Part shown: piece by piece, positions 13,201-28,200 of the stretch
Numbering within the stretch: position 1 is the first letter of the stretch
How the letters are laid out: each line of letters starts with the position of its first letter
From: Ancylostoma caninum
Lineage: Eukaryota; Nematoda; Chromadorea; Rhabditida; Ancylostomatidae
Reading direction: 5' to 3'
DNA: 64,000 nt
Assembly (NCBI GenBank): GCA_037903475.1
Contig: JBAJFG010000604.1
Coordinates: 124,001 to 188,000, forward strand
The notes under the pieces: model-generated
Seen by the model: the letters and a program-made list of their open reading frames with translations, nothing else
Told to the model about the DNA's origin: nothing
Databases searched by the model: none
Made by a program: the position numbers and the translations under genes

Positions 13201-16200
13201 TCCTCACAGTTTGCTACAGACACCGTAATTGCTAGCAGAAGGAGGAGTACCTGAGCCTGCGTACAGCTTGGCAGCATGTCGAATGCTCCGACTCTCGCCG
13301 GACGACCACTCCTCCCTCAGTCACCTCCTCTCCTCCCCCTCCACAATGTTCCGCCCATCTTGGGGGCGGGGAACTTTCTTCGAGAGAACACCTTGAGGGA
13401 AAAGCATTACTGATGGGCATAGAGATTTACCTTTTTCATAGTATCAGGTTAGTTTATACGTATGAACCATCCAACGCACACAAGGATTATACCAGAAGGG
13501 GATTTTGAAGACAAGTTCTTTTTCTGATTGGCTTTGACCACGGGCAGAGCGTCATATATCACGGTAATAATTTCCCGATGGTAGGTGTAGGTCACTCTAA
13601 GGCAAAAATGGGTGGGTAATGTTCTGCGATTGGTTCCATCAGATACTCTTCCCGGGTTTTCACGATCGACTCGCATTTATTCGCGATTCCACCATAGATG
13701 CACATACAAATTTGAATGTAACTGGGGACGAGTTGGCACCGAAGGGCAGGAATATTTAATGCTCCATAGTGACCAGCACCTCCTGATAGTTTGTCGTTTA
13801 TCTGTACAAGATTTGCGCGCGACCCTCACGCATGTTACTGTTGACTGCTGACTTACATGTTAACTCACGTAATCAAGTAATTAAAATTTACAACAGAATT
13901 GACACCGATGTTCAGCTTTGTGAAGTTCAGAATGCTATAGACCAGATCTCACAGCGATCAAAGCATGGCCTACGACACCTTGGATGCGTGTGTCTTACCA
14001 CCTGCGTCTGGGCAGCGTCAGAGGTGCGTTTGGGCCCATTTGGGGACAAAGTAGACACACGGAGGCGCGTCACTCCAATCTGGTAGACACATCCGGCTAA
14101 CAAAGTAGACTCATCTAGAATGGCGAAAATGTTGACACATCTAGCATACCCCGATATATGTCTACTTTTTCATTCGAATGTGTCCACTCTGTGTCCTGGT
14201 TGTGAGCTTGTAGCTGCACGCGTTGCAAGCCATGCATCTCAAAAAAAGCCCCATTGCTAATAAAATCTTGGGCAGAATGGCTCCGATTTTCGTGTTGAGA
14301 CGTCACTGATATGGTACTTTGAAGGAAATGTCCAGACACTTCAGCTCACTCACGGCTGTTTATTTCTAGAGGGACCCCCTCATCGTTCTGGCCCACCTCC
14401 GTTCGTTTCTTTTTCTGCCCTATCATTCTGGCGTACCTTTGGCGCCGCGCTACCACAGGATCTAAATCCTCTAAAAGAACGGGAGATTGTGAATCGCTCA
14501 AAAAGAGAGGCGGAACGAATCACAATTGTCAACTTCTTCTAGTAACATCTTATATTTTCATTTACAACGATTCAATTTTGCATAGCTTTTTGTAACTTTT
14601 CGTTATTTATTGGCGTTAGTCTCTATTGCTGTCGTTTTGTTTCCGTTGCTATCCATTCGTCTTTTTGCTCATCTGCCACCAGTGCATTTCGTTATATGAC
14701 CAGCTTTTCTGTGCTTAACCTTTTGCACTTACTACCATGGATCAGAAGGACTGGTACTGTTCCCTAGATCAGAAGCGCAACCCAGGCTTGTGTTGAGTCG
14801 GCTGGAGCTATGGAGGTTGTACCTTCGAAGACTACGCTGAATGGCTTTGTGTTTTGGACGCGACATCAGCGTATGGACCCGCGCATCTGGAGCGTATTAG
14901 AGGGTTCAGGAGAATGGAGGTAATTCAATCGTTGAGCGTGAAGTTCGGGATATGCCATTTGCCAGTAGTTTTCTTGCGGGGACTTTCAATCTCCTCTGCT
15001 TTAAAGTGGTTCATTCGTGGTGTGCCACTGAGACATAAACGATCACATCTCCGTGTTATTAGATTATAACATAAGTCTCCGCTGTTTTGAAGTTTTCGAA
15101 GAAAAAGTTATAAAAAATCAAATATTAGGGTGGCCAGAAAGTCTTGAGCCGATTTCTTTGAAAGTTCCAGAACTTTCGATTATTGATCGGTACTCATGAC
15201 CTACCATGTGGTAATCGTAGATCAAACTCGGGGCTTCTCCATAGTAGGCATATATAGCCGGATTGGCTTTCCTAACTTTAATTACGACGTCAATTCCAAA
15301 AGAGGTCCTCCTACCCAAGATCAGTTTTTCCTTTATTGACCACACAAAAGGAGTTTCTGGAATAATTAATTACTGGAGATGGGAGTTGTATCCTCTACGA
15401 TTCTAACATACATGTTGCCATGTGGCTCCGTCGAGCAGAAGATCCACCAAATCGCACCCCCACCCAAACATGTGTTTCCTTTGCTACCTCTGGAATTCGC
15501 CAGGAATGTCGTATTGTAAGCTGCTCCCGCAAACATACAAGGTCATCAGTAACACATACGCCAATCAGTTCCGGAAGGTCGCGGATGCAGTTCGAGAAAA
15601 ACAGCCAAGGCGAGTTTTTTGTACACCTACGCCATGGTGAAAAAATTCACCAAAGTTGACCATGTTGGAAGGGAAGTCAGCGATTTCTTTGGCTTCCAGT
15701 CTTCCCAGTTCTGGGAGAAGAGGAACGCTGACCGGCCCATTAGGTGGGACACAGCAGTGACTAACTGTGGCTATTATATTGTTGAGCAAATTCCACTGTG
15801 GGCTAAGTAATAAAATAAAGCGCAAAAAAAGTCCAAAACGGCTCAAGACTTTCTGACCACCCTAATAAGAACAGATATCAGTCGAAGTATGCACCATAAC
15901 AGTCGCAGGTCTTCTGCCGTCTTTACTGCAGGAGCTCGGCTCCGCTGCTCCAGAAATCTATGGACTGCGAGGCAAACAACTGAGTCGGGCAGCGCTGGAG
16001 GTCACTGACTTTGGCTAATCGGTTCTCGCGCATTAGACATTTTTGTGATCTGATAATCGGCGCATCGGTAGAGCTAGATTTATGCTACATAATGCGCAAT
16101 TAAGAATTTCTTTGCGAGCTCTTCGCCTTTCAGGAGAGTTCGACCAACAAAATTAAGGCGCCCTCAGCGGTATGGCAGAGTGGAGTGATTTCCACAGAGC

Positions 16201-19200
16201 GCTTGGAACTCATCCCAAAATTCCACCGATTAGTGTCTGCAAACGGTTGATGTTTGTAGCCACAGTGGAAAAAATCCCACTTCAATTCGCTTCAACTCCA
16301 GAAAGAAATACGTCATAATCAAAATTTTGGGTCATGAATTTTGGTGTAGGTGCCTGAGACCGCTGGACGATAAAATGGGGAGGGAAAGTACCAGGGAGAA
16401 TAAGAATGGCCTCGAGATTGCTACACCCAAATTTGGTTAGTCTCATTCAACATTATGGGAAAATTATTATTCGTGCAAGTGCAGTTACCGAATTTGCATT
16501 CTTGAAGGGTTCACTTCGGAGTTGATTACATCTTCAAAATAAGACGCAAAATATGAGGCGCCTAATATGAGGCGTCCCAACTAATTAAGCCCCTTCTGGG
16601 TAAAATCTATCTGGTTTGGACGAATTTATCTATGTGATCGTCATTTGTCTTCACAGTTGCTTCCTAGTGTCATTTTCTGCACGTTTCCATGCAAGAGCAA
16701 TAATAAATTAATAAGAGTTGAGAAAATAAGTTTAAATTAAGTGTCAGTACTTGTTCCTTTCCCCGACCAGGGAGAAATGCAAGGCTGTCGTTGGGCGATA
16801 CAATTCGATTTAAATGTTAATTCTTCTAGTGGTTGATTTTTTCATTCAAAATTGTTTTTTCCAAGAAGTATACGATTTTTTTCCAAGGAAAAGCAAGCCT
16901 ACTTGTAGTATTCGTGGGTGGGTGCAGTGGGTGTTGGGAATGTCTAGGCTTTGAATAACTGGAGGAATTGTTCAGGAGGAATTGCACATGAAGTAGCAAC
17001 AAACGCTACACTCAAATGTTGTACCTATAATAGTTTCAATCTCTTGATAGCCTGCTGCAGACTCCAAATTTTGAGTGCTTGGAAATTTAGTTCCTGCTGA
17101 TTCGCTCTTTTGTTAAGCAGTAGTGCTCTACCTGACGGCTCATACTGCTTAGTAGCAAACCCTGAACGGTACAAGTGTTTGTTCCAGGATGGGAGGTGAT
17201 GGACACTTGGAGGCGCCACTGCTACTGGGGTCCCAGCGGATGCAAAGAGGAATTGCCTGACGGACAGGTGGGTGATGACATACCGTAGCATTTTACTTCG
17301 CAGAAAATTCATTGATTTCACGTGCCTTTGGATCCTGCTTCTAGATACTCGACTTCATCCCCAGTCGCCTTCTCTTCCTCGTTTATTTCGCCTAAACTTG
17401 AATTTTTCGCAACATTTCCTGTAAAATATTATTTAATTTATTGTTCTTCAGAAATGTTCATAGTTCTCGCACACTCTTAAAGGCAGGATAGATCTGCATT
17501 CATATCCTCTAGACAGCATTATTTTTTCTACAGCTTGGGACCTTTCCATACTTACCACACCTATCACATCTGAATTCGCGATTCACATTCTTCGGAATGG
17601 TAGCAAAATGGTTTGGCGGTGGAAAGCTCAGAACCTTCATCTTGGGTGGCAAATGATTATGCTAAGCCTCATGTCATGCAATAAAAAGCCATTAGAAAGC
17701 GGCCAGTTTGGACGAGTTACTGCTATTTCTCACTTCAGATGAGCGCTCACCGGGTGGAGGGGTGGGGTGTTCTCATCTGGATAGCCATCTTGGTACCGAT
17801 CACGCCCTGCATTTGACACCGGGAAAGCCTCGTAATAGGCGCCGTTGGCCTGCACGGTGAAAGTCTCTGAGTATTTACCACGGTAGGGTCGAGCACTCTT
17901 TGCTGGAGGTGTTCTGTTTCGAGGAGTAAACCAGACCTCAAAACAAGGTTTTTGGAATGGACTTAAATTGCGGACATTTCCGCAACTGGTACATAGCTAA
18001 CAGTGATCCACACAAGCACGTTCCGATTCGACGAAACTTCGGTCTGAAAATTCATTGCGACGCTGAATATGAGTGCGGCAAAGTCAGAGATTTGGGTTCT
18101 TTTTAATTTGAGGTTTCGAAAAGCCAACAGAGGAAATGTGAATGGCGATTTTTCTTGATTTCTTCCCGAGCAGTACTGTAGATGTTCATATAATTATAGT
18201 AATTGCATATAATTTCGCGATAATTACGTTTCAAGCATGAAATAATGCGAAGTCAGTGCTCCTCAGTTTTTATGTAGCCTTCTACCCTACGCTTTGATAA
18301 CGTAATAGCAGAGGAGAAACGAGGGCTTGTGTCGAGCTTTTCCTGAGTTTGCCTTTGTAGGGTTCCTTTTTCTATTGTTCTTATCAACACTGTCAGGCTC
18401 TGCAGTCGAACACATAGCCAAAATGATGATCTGGTCCACATAACGTGTGGATTTTTTCACGATTCACTGCCATATTCGATGTTTCTGTTGGAAACGTCTG
18501 CACTACTGTTGCTCTACCACTCCTCAAGGGCCAGTGCCGGACGCACGAGTTGTAAGCCTGAGGGGAGCGTGAGAAAAAGTGGCAACTCCGCCACTTTATG
18601 GACCCAGATAGAATTATAGAATTACTGAAAATGTTAATTTAGTACTACTTAATTAATAATGAATATTTTAAAAATAATAACAAAAACAAACAGCAAAAAA
18701 AGAGCTTTCGCAATACTTTATCCATTTCGCAAAATAATTTCAAATTTTCGGTGACCCATTCTAGAGGAGACGGTGTGATGGCCACCCACCGCTTTCATTG
18801 TTTGCTTTGGTCAGTTTCCAGAACCTTCTTGTCCTAGGAGACGCTGCTGCGCCAGAGTTTTCCTGGTTCCTTTTGGAAATGTCATCCAGTACTTAAAAAC
18901 AAGTAACCACTTTGTGGTAGAGAATGAATAATGCTTGCGTAACATATTTCAAATGACATTAGCTAAAATGTGTGCGTGTTTGGCCCTATAAGGAATTACA
19001 TTCACTCCAAGCGAGCATAATTTGTTCCTCTCCAGAGCTGTTCTCGTTTCTTCCACGCACAAATTATGTGTTTCCGCTAGGTGTAGCTGTAATGACTTTT
19101 TCGATATTGTGTTCTCATAATGCATACTTTTTTCTCAGACTGTTGCATCACCGTTTTCTCAAGCGTTGATTAATTACTGACCAACCCAGCTGACATATGC

Positions 19201-22200
19201 GTGTGAAACTACAATCTTTTTTTTTAGCCACAGCTCTAATTCTAGTATACTACGCGTGAAGAATTTGCTTTTTTTTTCTTAAAACAGTGACTTCGAAGCT
19301 AATAACTAGAATCTTCTATCAGATAGTGTTTGACTAGTAGCAAATTTGCTTTACTAATATGTAGCGCTATTTGCCACCAGGAAGTTGATTTGGTGTTCGC
19401 ACTGAATTATAAAATCTGAATATTCATATGCACCCCGGCTGTAGAGGGATGTGGTCGCTTACCTTATTTGGTTAGAAATCTTAAAGCTGCAGATTAACCG
19501 AGATGGTGTGAAGCAGTGGAAGATGCAGAGTCCTGATGTCATACATAGTTCCCAATAGTTTCATCATGATATGTATCTCCTGCTCGAACTCACACAATTT
19601 CTTTTATTTCATGTAAGAAGGCTTATAGGCAGATATGGGTAATTACCTCACCCTTATCTCGAGCTTCTTCGGTAAAATAGCATGATCACATACAGTCTGT
19701 TAGCTCAGGGAGTGCACCAGGGTGGACTTTGTCCGCAATTGCGACGGCAGTGGTGTCGGCCGCCCGATCAGGCCCCAGCACGGCTTGTCGATGGGTAAGC
19801 TGGGCTTCATAAAGGGGTCGAAAAGCAAAGGGGGCTCCGTACGAGCTCCGCTGCGGAGTCCCGAAAAAAAAACTTTAGGGTGTGCGTTGGTCTACAGGAA
19901 AGGAATGCGTCGATAAAGGCGATAAAAAACGAAAAAGGCTTGCAGAAAAACTGCTCATAGCTTGAGCAGAGCTATAGCGGCGATCCAGATTGAAAAGTTC
20001 GATTGGAGCAGATCACGTACAGCTTCCCATAATTCGGAGGACTCAAACTACTTCTGCGCTACGGAATCTGCACGGATTGAGCTGGTATCTTCAGTGAGAT
20101 AAGAACTAAGGGAACACTAGAAGTCTTTGAGAGAGACAATCTGAACCTACGTAAACCAAAAAAGTGTATGCTCACATTTTGAGTCTGAGTGATTGCAGGG
20201 CTCTCCCGTTAAGTCGAGACTTAACCGATTGACACCAAATCTGGGGTGAAGAAGCGTCATAGCACTCACAACAAATGTATGATGTCAGGTCACAAAACTT
20301 ATGTGGATCAAGGAATTGTATGCTCGGTGAAGGGGCCAGCCTATTTTTGACAGGCTGGCATAGAAGCTGAGCCTGTCTGGAGCATAATTTCCTTATTGAA
20401 ACACACAAGTTTCCAACCTCCTACCATACATCTAAACTAGTAGGTATGTGCTATCATACGGCGCACATCTTATCACTTATCACCTCCTACCTTCTGAGTA
20501 TTTCTCTTTTTACGCTCGCTCCAAGGAACTATCGCAGGCCGTTTAGTGGAGCGCTGCCGCGCTCCAAAGCAGAACGCCGATCCTATCGACTCGCTGCGCG
20601 GGAATCCGAGTTTTTCAAACTTCTTCTTTTTTCAAACTTTTTTTAGCTAACAGGCTTCTTTTCTGGTGGACTCCTTTCCTTCAAGCTGACAAGCTTCTTT
20701 TCTGGTGTTTCTTTTAGAGGAGTCTGTCCGAAACGACGAGTCCGCCCACGCACGCGGATATCCAGAAGCTGCCACGTTTGCCAGCGCTCCTCCCTGATCT
20801 GCGTTCATCGTTATCTTCATGGTATCAACCAATGATTTCGCTGTGACATGGACGATGTGGCAGCCAACAGCATCCGCCTCAGCCGCGCCGCCTCTCGATC
20901 TCCGCGTGCGTGGGCGGACTTGTCGTTTCGGACAGACTGTACCGCATATTTGTATGGTCATCTTTTCTCTAATACTTTTCCAACTTTCATGATAGCTGAA
21001 ACCAACTGTTCAACATTCGAAAAGGCTGCATTTGGCTTTTAGGCCACTCTAGCTATTTTCAAAGGGGGCTTCGTAAAATCTGGATTTTTCAAAGGGGGCT
21101 CCGTTTCGGTTTCGACCCTACGACAGGCTCGTGCCGGGGTCCTGCACCCGATAGGCATTTTCTGTAAGTTTTGATATGTATGTGGTGTGCCTCCTTCCAT
21201 TCTGATGCTCTGCTACTATCTCCGATGGAAAAGGCCGATCGGTAGGCCGATACCACTGCAATAGCGAATGCGGGACAAAATCCACTCTGTTGCACTCCCT
21301 GAGCTACCAGACTATGCTTATAGTCAATTTTCTGAGCAAATAAATGAGTTCATCGCATGGTACAATCAGAGCTTTTGGCGATGTTTCACCATGCAAATGC
21401 AAGTGGAAGTTCTGTTTTGAAGGTGAACGCTTCGCCGCCGAAACATGAAGTCATCCTTGAGGTTTGACCACTTATGGTCCCCTTCCAAATCGCGCCGTAA
21501 TACCTCTACATGAAGGCTTTCTAACATAGAGAAAAAACTATGAGCAACATGTGGAAATTATGAAATGACATGCATTCATAAGATAATAAGTTATGCATTG
21601 AGAAACCAAGCTGAAGACAAAAGTTTGAGCCGAGAAATCGCCTTCGGGTTGAATTCACTGCCTGGATGGCATGCATGAGTTGATAGAATGAGTGAATGAA
21701 GAGTTGCTTGAATAAAAAAAAGAACAGCGGTCATCAGTGAGTTATCTCAAATATTTTTAGTTATATCACATGGGTCTCCCGTGATGGGTTATCATAAGTC
21801 TCAGGCTCTAGAAGACGCTCTTTTTCCTAACGCTCTCGTAACGATTCGTTTGGATTTAATTAGTAGAAGGCGTACTTCTGGCTCCTTCTACTGTGCTTCT
21901 ACATAGCTTCTACTGTTCTACTATTCCGTATTTGCTTACACGTTAACGCAGACGCCACTTTTCATCCATTTACCCAAATGCTCGTTGGAATGCACAAACC
22001 GAAGGCTCAGTACCAGGTAATGCTGCCATCAGGGCACAGCACTAGGTGGTCAGTGCCGGTTGGGGAGTGCTAAGTCCAGTCGGATTCTGATATGGGCTAC
22101 TAAGTACATAAATACTAGGGTTCTTTCAGGAAAAGCAGGTAGCACTTAAAAAAGTGACTTAAATAACCGCTAGTGAGACGACGAATGATGTTTCGGCAAG

Positions 22201-25200
22201 AAATGCTACCATTTAGCGAAACCATCACATATTCATATTTTTTAAACCCGGAACTTTCTCAGGAAATTTCTCTCGTTTGAAGGAGTGTTTCGATACGCTG
22301 TCAACCCCAAGAAAGGCGCCTAGATGGTATCAACTCTCCTCCAAAGTGGCATCTTTCGTTTTTGAGAAGCCATCTTCGTTTTTGACAAAAAGAAGTCATT
22401 AATGGTCAAAAAATTGTCAAAAACCACTTTTTGACCGTTTTTGACGGTTTTTTTTAAAAGACGAAGACGGTTTCTCAAAAATGAAGTGTGCCACTTTGGA
22501 GGGGGGGGGGGATACTTGTTGGTATAGTGCGCATCTACAGTCAAAATTCCAACATGATACGTCTCCTACAGTTTGAACAACACCTGATTATCACTGGGTG
22601 CACCAGAGTGCAAGGTAGGGATGTGGCAAATTGTTGAACGACAGTGATCTTCAGCCACGATTTTGATGATCCTCCAGACGTGCCTCTCTGAAATCTGCTT
22701 GTGTCTAACATCAGTAGACGGTTAGCGGTTGGCTACGCCCCGGACAATGGTGTCTAAGTACTAGGTAGTCATTGACCGCCAGGACTAAGTAGCCCCTGAA
22801 TCTGCAGGAAGCTACTAAGTCCTGGCGGTCAATGACCACCTAGTGCTGCGCCCTGGCTGCCATGGAACTACTTTTCTTGCTTATTCATCCTTCAGCTTCA
22901 ACCCGTGGACAGGAATAACTCTTGTTTTCACTGTGATGTCTATCTGTTCTAATAGAGCTGTTACTCATGATTCATATGATAATCATAGAGTCCTGCGGTT
23001 TCTCTGACAAATAGAGTTGAGCGCAGATGAATACTTGCTTAATTGAGCGCGCTCATTTGTAAAGTCATTCAAGGAAAAGATGCGGCGAGAGCGGAGAAGA
23101 TTTAATATACATATATTGTCTTCGTGTAAGTATTTTGCATAATGAGATACAAGTAGGAGACCTACCGCGAAATTACCGAAAGAGAATCGCTAAGGTACAT
23201 ATTCAAATGAGCTATTGTGCAGCGCATCTGCATCGAAGTCCCCGGTTTTTGGATTCATGCGTCAGTCGGTTCTTATCTGGGGTTGCTTCTCGATGAATAA
23301 TAATATTTGCTGAGCCATAAAGATGGAAATCGTGCTTTCTCATTAGTCTGCGGCTATTATGCTGAGGAGGAACTAATAGAAGAAATGGAAATCATGTCTG
23401 ATCATCCCTCCCAACTTCTTTGAAAATTTATCCCGCCTAGACGTTCTGCTTGGTATCATATACATATAGTATCACGTCTGGAGATATTAGGCGTGCTGCT
23501 GAACTTCAAGCAAATACAGGTCAGTATCAGGGATGAGCGGAATTCCGACTTCCGACTTCCGAAACTTCCGATATTCCAGCGTTTTTCGTGCTTCCAACTT
23601 CCGAGTTCCGACTTCCGAAAAATCGCAAAAAAAAGCCGGAAGTTTTTGGAAGTTTTGGAGGGTGACCAAGCTGGATTTTGTCATATGTTTCGTGGAGTTA
23701 TTTTAGTAGGTATCCGACACTGTCTACCCTACCCTGCAGTAATACTGCAGTAATACATGTACCAAAAATGGCGATTTCTGTCTGTCTTCTGTTTTCTTGC
23801 GTGCATTGTCATCATCCATCGTACCACACGAACATAGGAAGACAACAACCTCTAGCCGGAACTTTCGCCTTTTTTCTCTGAAAGAATGAAATTCCGGAAG
23901 TTGCGTTGCGATGGTTGCGGTTTCACTGTTTATGTTGTACCAACAATGTTTACTAATCAGGGGAGGACACTAGTGGGGTCCGACAACTCGTAATGAAGTG
24001 TATATTGATAATTGGAGTTTACGATGGTGATCTCAAATCCGTTTTCCTTATCTGCTGCGGAGCTCACTGTGACGAGTTACGTGGCAAAATTTCACTTTGT
24101 TCAGAGCTGCCAAAATTTCGCTTCCTGGCTATATTCTGCTAAAAGATCGTGGAAACTTGTCTGGATCTATAACAGTTTTAGAAGCATTGACCAGTTATAG
24201 TTAGTTGACAAGTTTGAGATGGTTTTCGCGCACATTTTCAGCGCAATATAACTCGAAAGTTGGATTTTGCTGGCCGAGACTAGCAGATATTATGGGAACT
24301 GTGTCATGGCTACACCATTCCAATAAGCTTTCGATCAACGATTGAGTTTCCTTTGTCTGACCACAATGACTTATTATTACTTATTTTTTCTTCATTCATC
24401 GGTGACTCATTTATCTTGTTTTTGAATTCATCAGTAACGTCATTCATGGGCACAATTGGATGAAGCTTTTCAAATGAACACTCGTTGATCTAACAATACA
24501 CTGATTAACCTCCTCCCCCATTCAAGTCTCCGTAGATACATGTACTATTTGCTACTCTGTACTTCCGACTTCCGGCTCTTCCGATATTCCGGTGTTTTTT
24601 GGGGCTTCCGACTTCCGAGTTCCGAGTTCCGAAATTTCAAATCTGACTGCCGCTCATCCCTGGTCAGTATTAATCGTTCCGTCGCGGTATAGAGTTGTAA
24701 TGAAGAATTATAGAAGATTAGACGGCATACCCGGCCTCGTTTTAGTACCACGGCTACTTCCCAATGCTAAGGACGATTGCTATTGCCGGTAAATTCATTA
24801 AAAACACCCATAATTCTGGTGATCCACATATCAGTAAATCTCAAGTGACTTTTTTCCACCGACCCGTAAGCGAAAAGTCAGCAAAGTTATTTCGATGACA
24901 CTGAATGGATGTAATCCTGCAAAGTGATGGTCATATTCATATTCAGCATATTGAGGAACCACAGTAGACGTGTCCTCATCGCCCAATAGAAACGCAAAAA
25001 ATCAGTAAAATCAAAAATCAATATCTTGTCGGAAGCCGTCGTCATATTCGTTTTCAGCGTACTGGAAAACCATAGTACCGTTAGAGGCAGCACTCACGGA
25101 AATTTTCACTTCTGAAATGAGTCGCTTACCATGTAGCCGGCCGCTGGACAATCGCAACAGTAAGTTGAACACCGTGAATGGCCGCCTTCCTGCGAAGATA

Positions 25201-28200
25201 CTGCCGTGGACACATCTGCCGCTCTGGACAGTAGGGTTTCGTTGCGTCAACTAACGCCGCTGACAGGGTGTGCGCATGTGGATCAGCGGGGCGTGTTTAT
25301 GAAACCTTGCAGTGCTCGTGGCGGGACACGGAACACTCGTCCGCGCTGTGGACACACATGAAATACCGCCATCATTTTCTGTGTTTTTCGCGTGTTTCAC
25401 GCTACTTTATCGTTGTCAATGAGTTCATCGTCCCTAGAAACCCCGATATACCGCGAAACCTTCAACCCAAAAATTTCCGTGAGTGTTGCCTTTAAGGGAG
25501 GTTGTCATCTCAGCGTATCGAAGAACCTTAGCAGACATGTTCTCACCGACCTCCGGTCAAATATCGTGAAAATCAATAAAATCGATGAACTAATCGATGA
25601 AAAAAAATGTCGAAAGTCTATAACCTTCGCCGGCCCCTGTATGGTCCACGAATAAAATTTGGATCGATTTACATTGGTTTACCCTCCGCGACTTCTATGA
25701 GTAACATGCTTACAAACGTACAAACACACTAACTTTCACTTTTACATACAGATAAAGACATTCTGCAGTCTTCTCCTGCCTGGTCACAAATTCTAGCCAG
25801 AATTACGCCACTGTATTATTTTGCACCATATATGTATATGATACATAGTACCGCTACACCTGAATTCAACATAATGGCATGGTCTCAATTGTCACGATCA
25901 GCGGTGTGCGGAATTTTTCGTTTTCCGTTTTCCGCCCACTTTTGTCCTTCCGTTTTGCGGTTTACATTTCACCTTTGTTGGACCCGAAAAACGGAATGTT
26001 TCAGCATGTTTCAGTATCCCGAAAAGGATTCACGTGTTTCGATACGCAATGTTCATAAGTTCACCACAATGGCGCCAAAATTGACGTCCAAACGTCATTT
26101 ACGAAATTTGAACTATGTATTTTGTTTGACTTTTTGTCTCTGCTGCAGTGTAAACGTCCCGTCGCGATTTTGCTGGTCTTCATAAATGTTCCGGATATGC
26201 CATACAAGTGCCCTCCTCTCTTCGAAATTCTCACAAAAAAAGGGGTTCCACAGAAATGTGGGGTGAACTGATATAAAAGTTCCATGAAGCTGTGACTTGT
26301 CATGCTAAGAGTGTCGAGTATTCTTGCGGAGCGACGCATGATGTTGGCTTTCTTTCGACTTGGTAAAAGCATAAGGCTGCATCGTAACTTCACTGCTTTA
26401 ATCAGACGATGATCCTCAGCTCCACACTGGCGCCCTTGATATTTTGAGCAATATTTGGGCTGCTTGTGTTTCGCGTTCCCCACACGCTGTTCTTCTCCTC
26501 CTTCCTCCCTCGCTAACTCGCTCCAACGGGATCCTCTGTGAATAACGTGATCCTCCCCACATTGCAAATGTATTAACTACCGTAGTTACCTTTTTGTCTG
26601 AATTTTTGCAGAAAAGGTCTGCTCCAAAGTAAAGCAAAGAAGTAGCACTTTTCACACCTCACAGCTTCTCATCTACTTAAACACTCAGTGAGAAAGATGC
26701 TTATTGATTATATAAGTCTGATAATCTCTCGCAACTAGGTGAAACACTCCTTGATCTACCTATGTATATTCTAGGCGTTTGAAGTAAGCACCATCAATAG
26801 ACTTGAAGTTATTTAATTACTTGAAAGCGTCACCACTTATACTCATGGACGGGATATCTTGAAAATCCAATGTTGAAGATGACTTTTGGTCACAAACCTA
26901 TGTTTGGGCAATATTTTCTGTCTTCCGTTCTACGCCTTTCGTTTCCACCCATTTTAGGCCTTCCGTTTTCCGTTTTACGTTTTACGGGATCTAAAATTTC
27001 ACTTCCGCACATGCCTAATCACGATAGACTAGCACAATATCAACTCAAATGATTTGTCAATCCAGGAGTGCGTTCTCGCAAGCTTCCCATTGCCATGTCT
27101 GGCGACCAGCCCGTTACTGCGCCTTACTCAAGAGATTTGCTTTTGGATTTGCTCTAAATCAGTGGGGTACTCGTCCACTGCGGCGACAGTAGTTATCATG
27201 TAAAACGCCTCAGAACTTCTCAGAACTAAATATCCGATTTTAAATTGATGAAGAATTTACCTCCTGATTTGCCGTTGAATTCTGATTTTATAGTGTCATC
27301 GATCTAACTCAGATTGCTGCTACAGGAGAGTTGGATCTCAGGAGAAAATCTCGTTCGCACGAGGCCGCATAGCTACTTGTTCGCACTTTTTCTCATTATT
27401 TCCGAGCATTTTGTTGAATGCTGTTGAAATATTTGACAGTTATTCTCGAAAGGTTTTTTTCTTAAAATTTCCTCACCTTTATCCTTTTTATGAGGCGGCC
27501 AGCACGCCCTTTTCCCAAGCGCACCCTTGGCTCTGCAACCCCGATTGGTGTTAGGAATTAAAGCACACTTAGAACCAAGGTGTCATTATTGTCATGCGAG
27601 TTTAGTGAGTACATACTTCTTTGCAGCCAGAATGGTACTGGTCGTTGCTGGAGTTTGGTGTGAAGCTGAAGCGTCATGCGCCTTACTTTGGCCTCACGAT
27701 CATCATGCCTACGGTGAGGAATTAGAGTACGTGCAAATCCTTACTCCTCCTAGGATGCTACCACTCATGTACGTAGTGCTTAGAACATTGGGGGCATGTA
27801 GAAAATTTATCTACGGAAAATTTTGTGATTTATTATGACGACTTATCCATCGGTTAGCTATGTGTGCATATTATTCAATCTGGGGAATAGCTGCAATTTC
27901 ACTACCACTTCAACGAATTCGAAGAAAAAGAAATATTTATAATTTGGTGATGAAACAGAGATTAAAAGCTGAATATCTCAAAGTAACATTAATTGCACAG
28001 GTGATCTAGAACTCTTTGGCCTGTGGTCGTGACCATTTGTGACCATGGCGTTCTTGAACAATAGCGTTTGCTTTTAATTTTCATTTTTTTAACCACATTA
28101 ACGTCTATTCTTGCAGTTTTCTCGAGCCTCATGCAGCCACTTCCAGATTATCACCTGCTTGCTGACGCTGTGCTCTTTCTGGATTGACACACCATCAATG

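Larger units (their letters stand above)
4316..17187 (+). other. 12.9-kb channel intron with transposon remnants
   Basis: Starts GTACTC and ends TTCCAG. It holds the TTAA-flanked foldback (9361-9816) and the Tc1/mariner-type element (15128-15862), both listed separately. A GC-richer stretch at 7480-7760 and the region 5670-6110 look like dispersed repeats, but no second copy is in this window. The many short open frames show no family signature and are not called as genes. Confidence 0.7.

Noticed and set aside
26061..26567. 168-codon - strand open frame
   Set aside because: Inside the hAT-type element at 25899-27017, with no BED finger, hAT dimerisation or other recognisable motif.
27555..27626. 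Alternative exon 27555-27604 with a CHYC motif, followed by a perfect-looking GTGAGT...TTTGCAG
   Set aside because: The phases fit the channel, but the implied intron is only 22 bp, and the true loop C exon was found at 17188-17267 with a far better family match. The 27555 piece is probably plain intron sequence.
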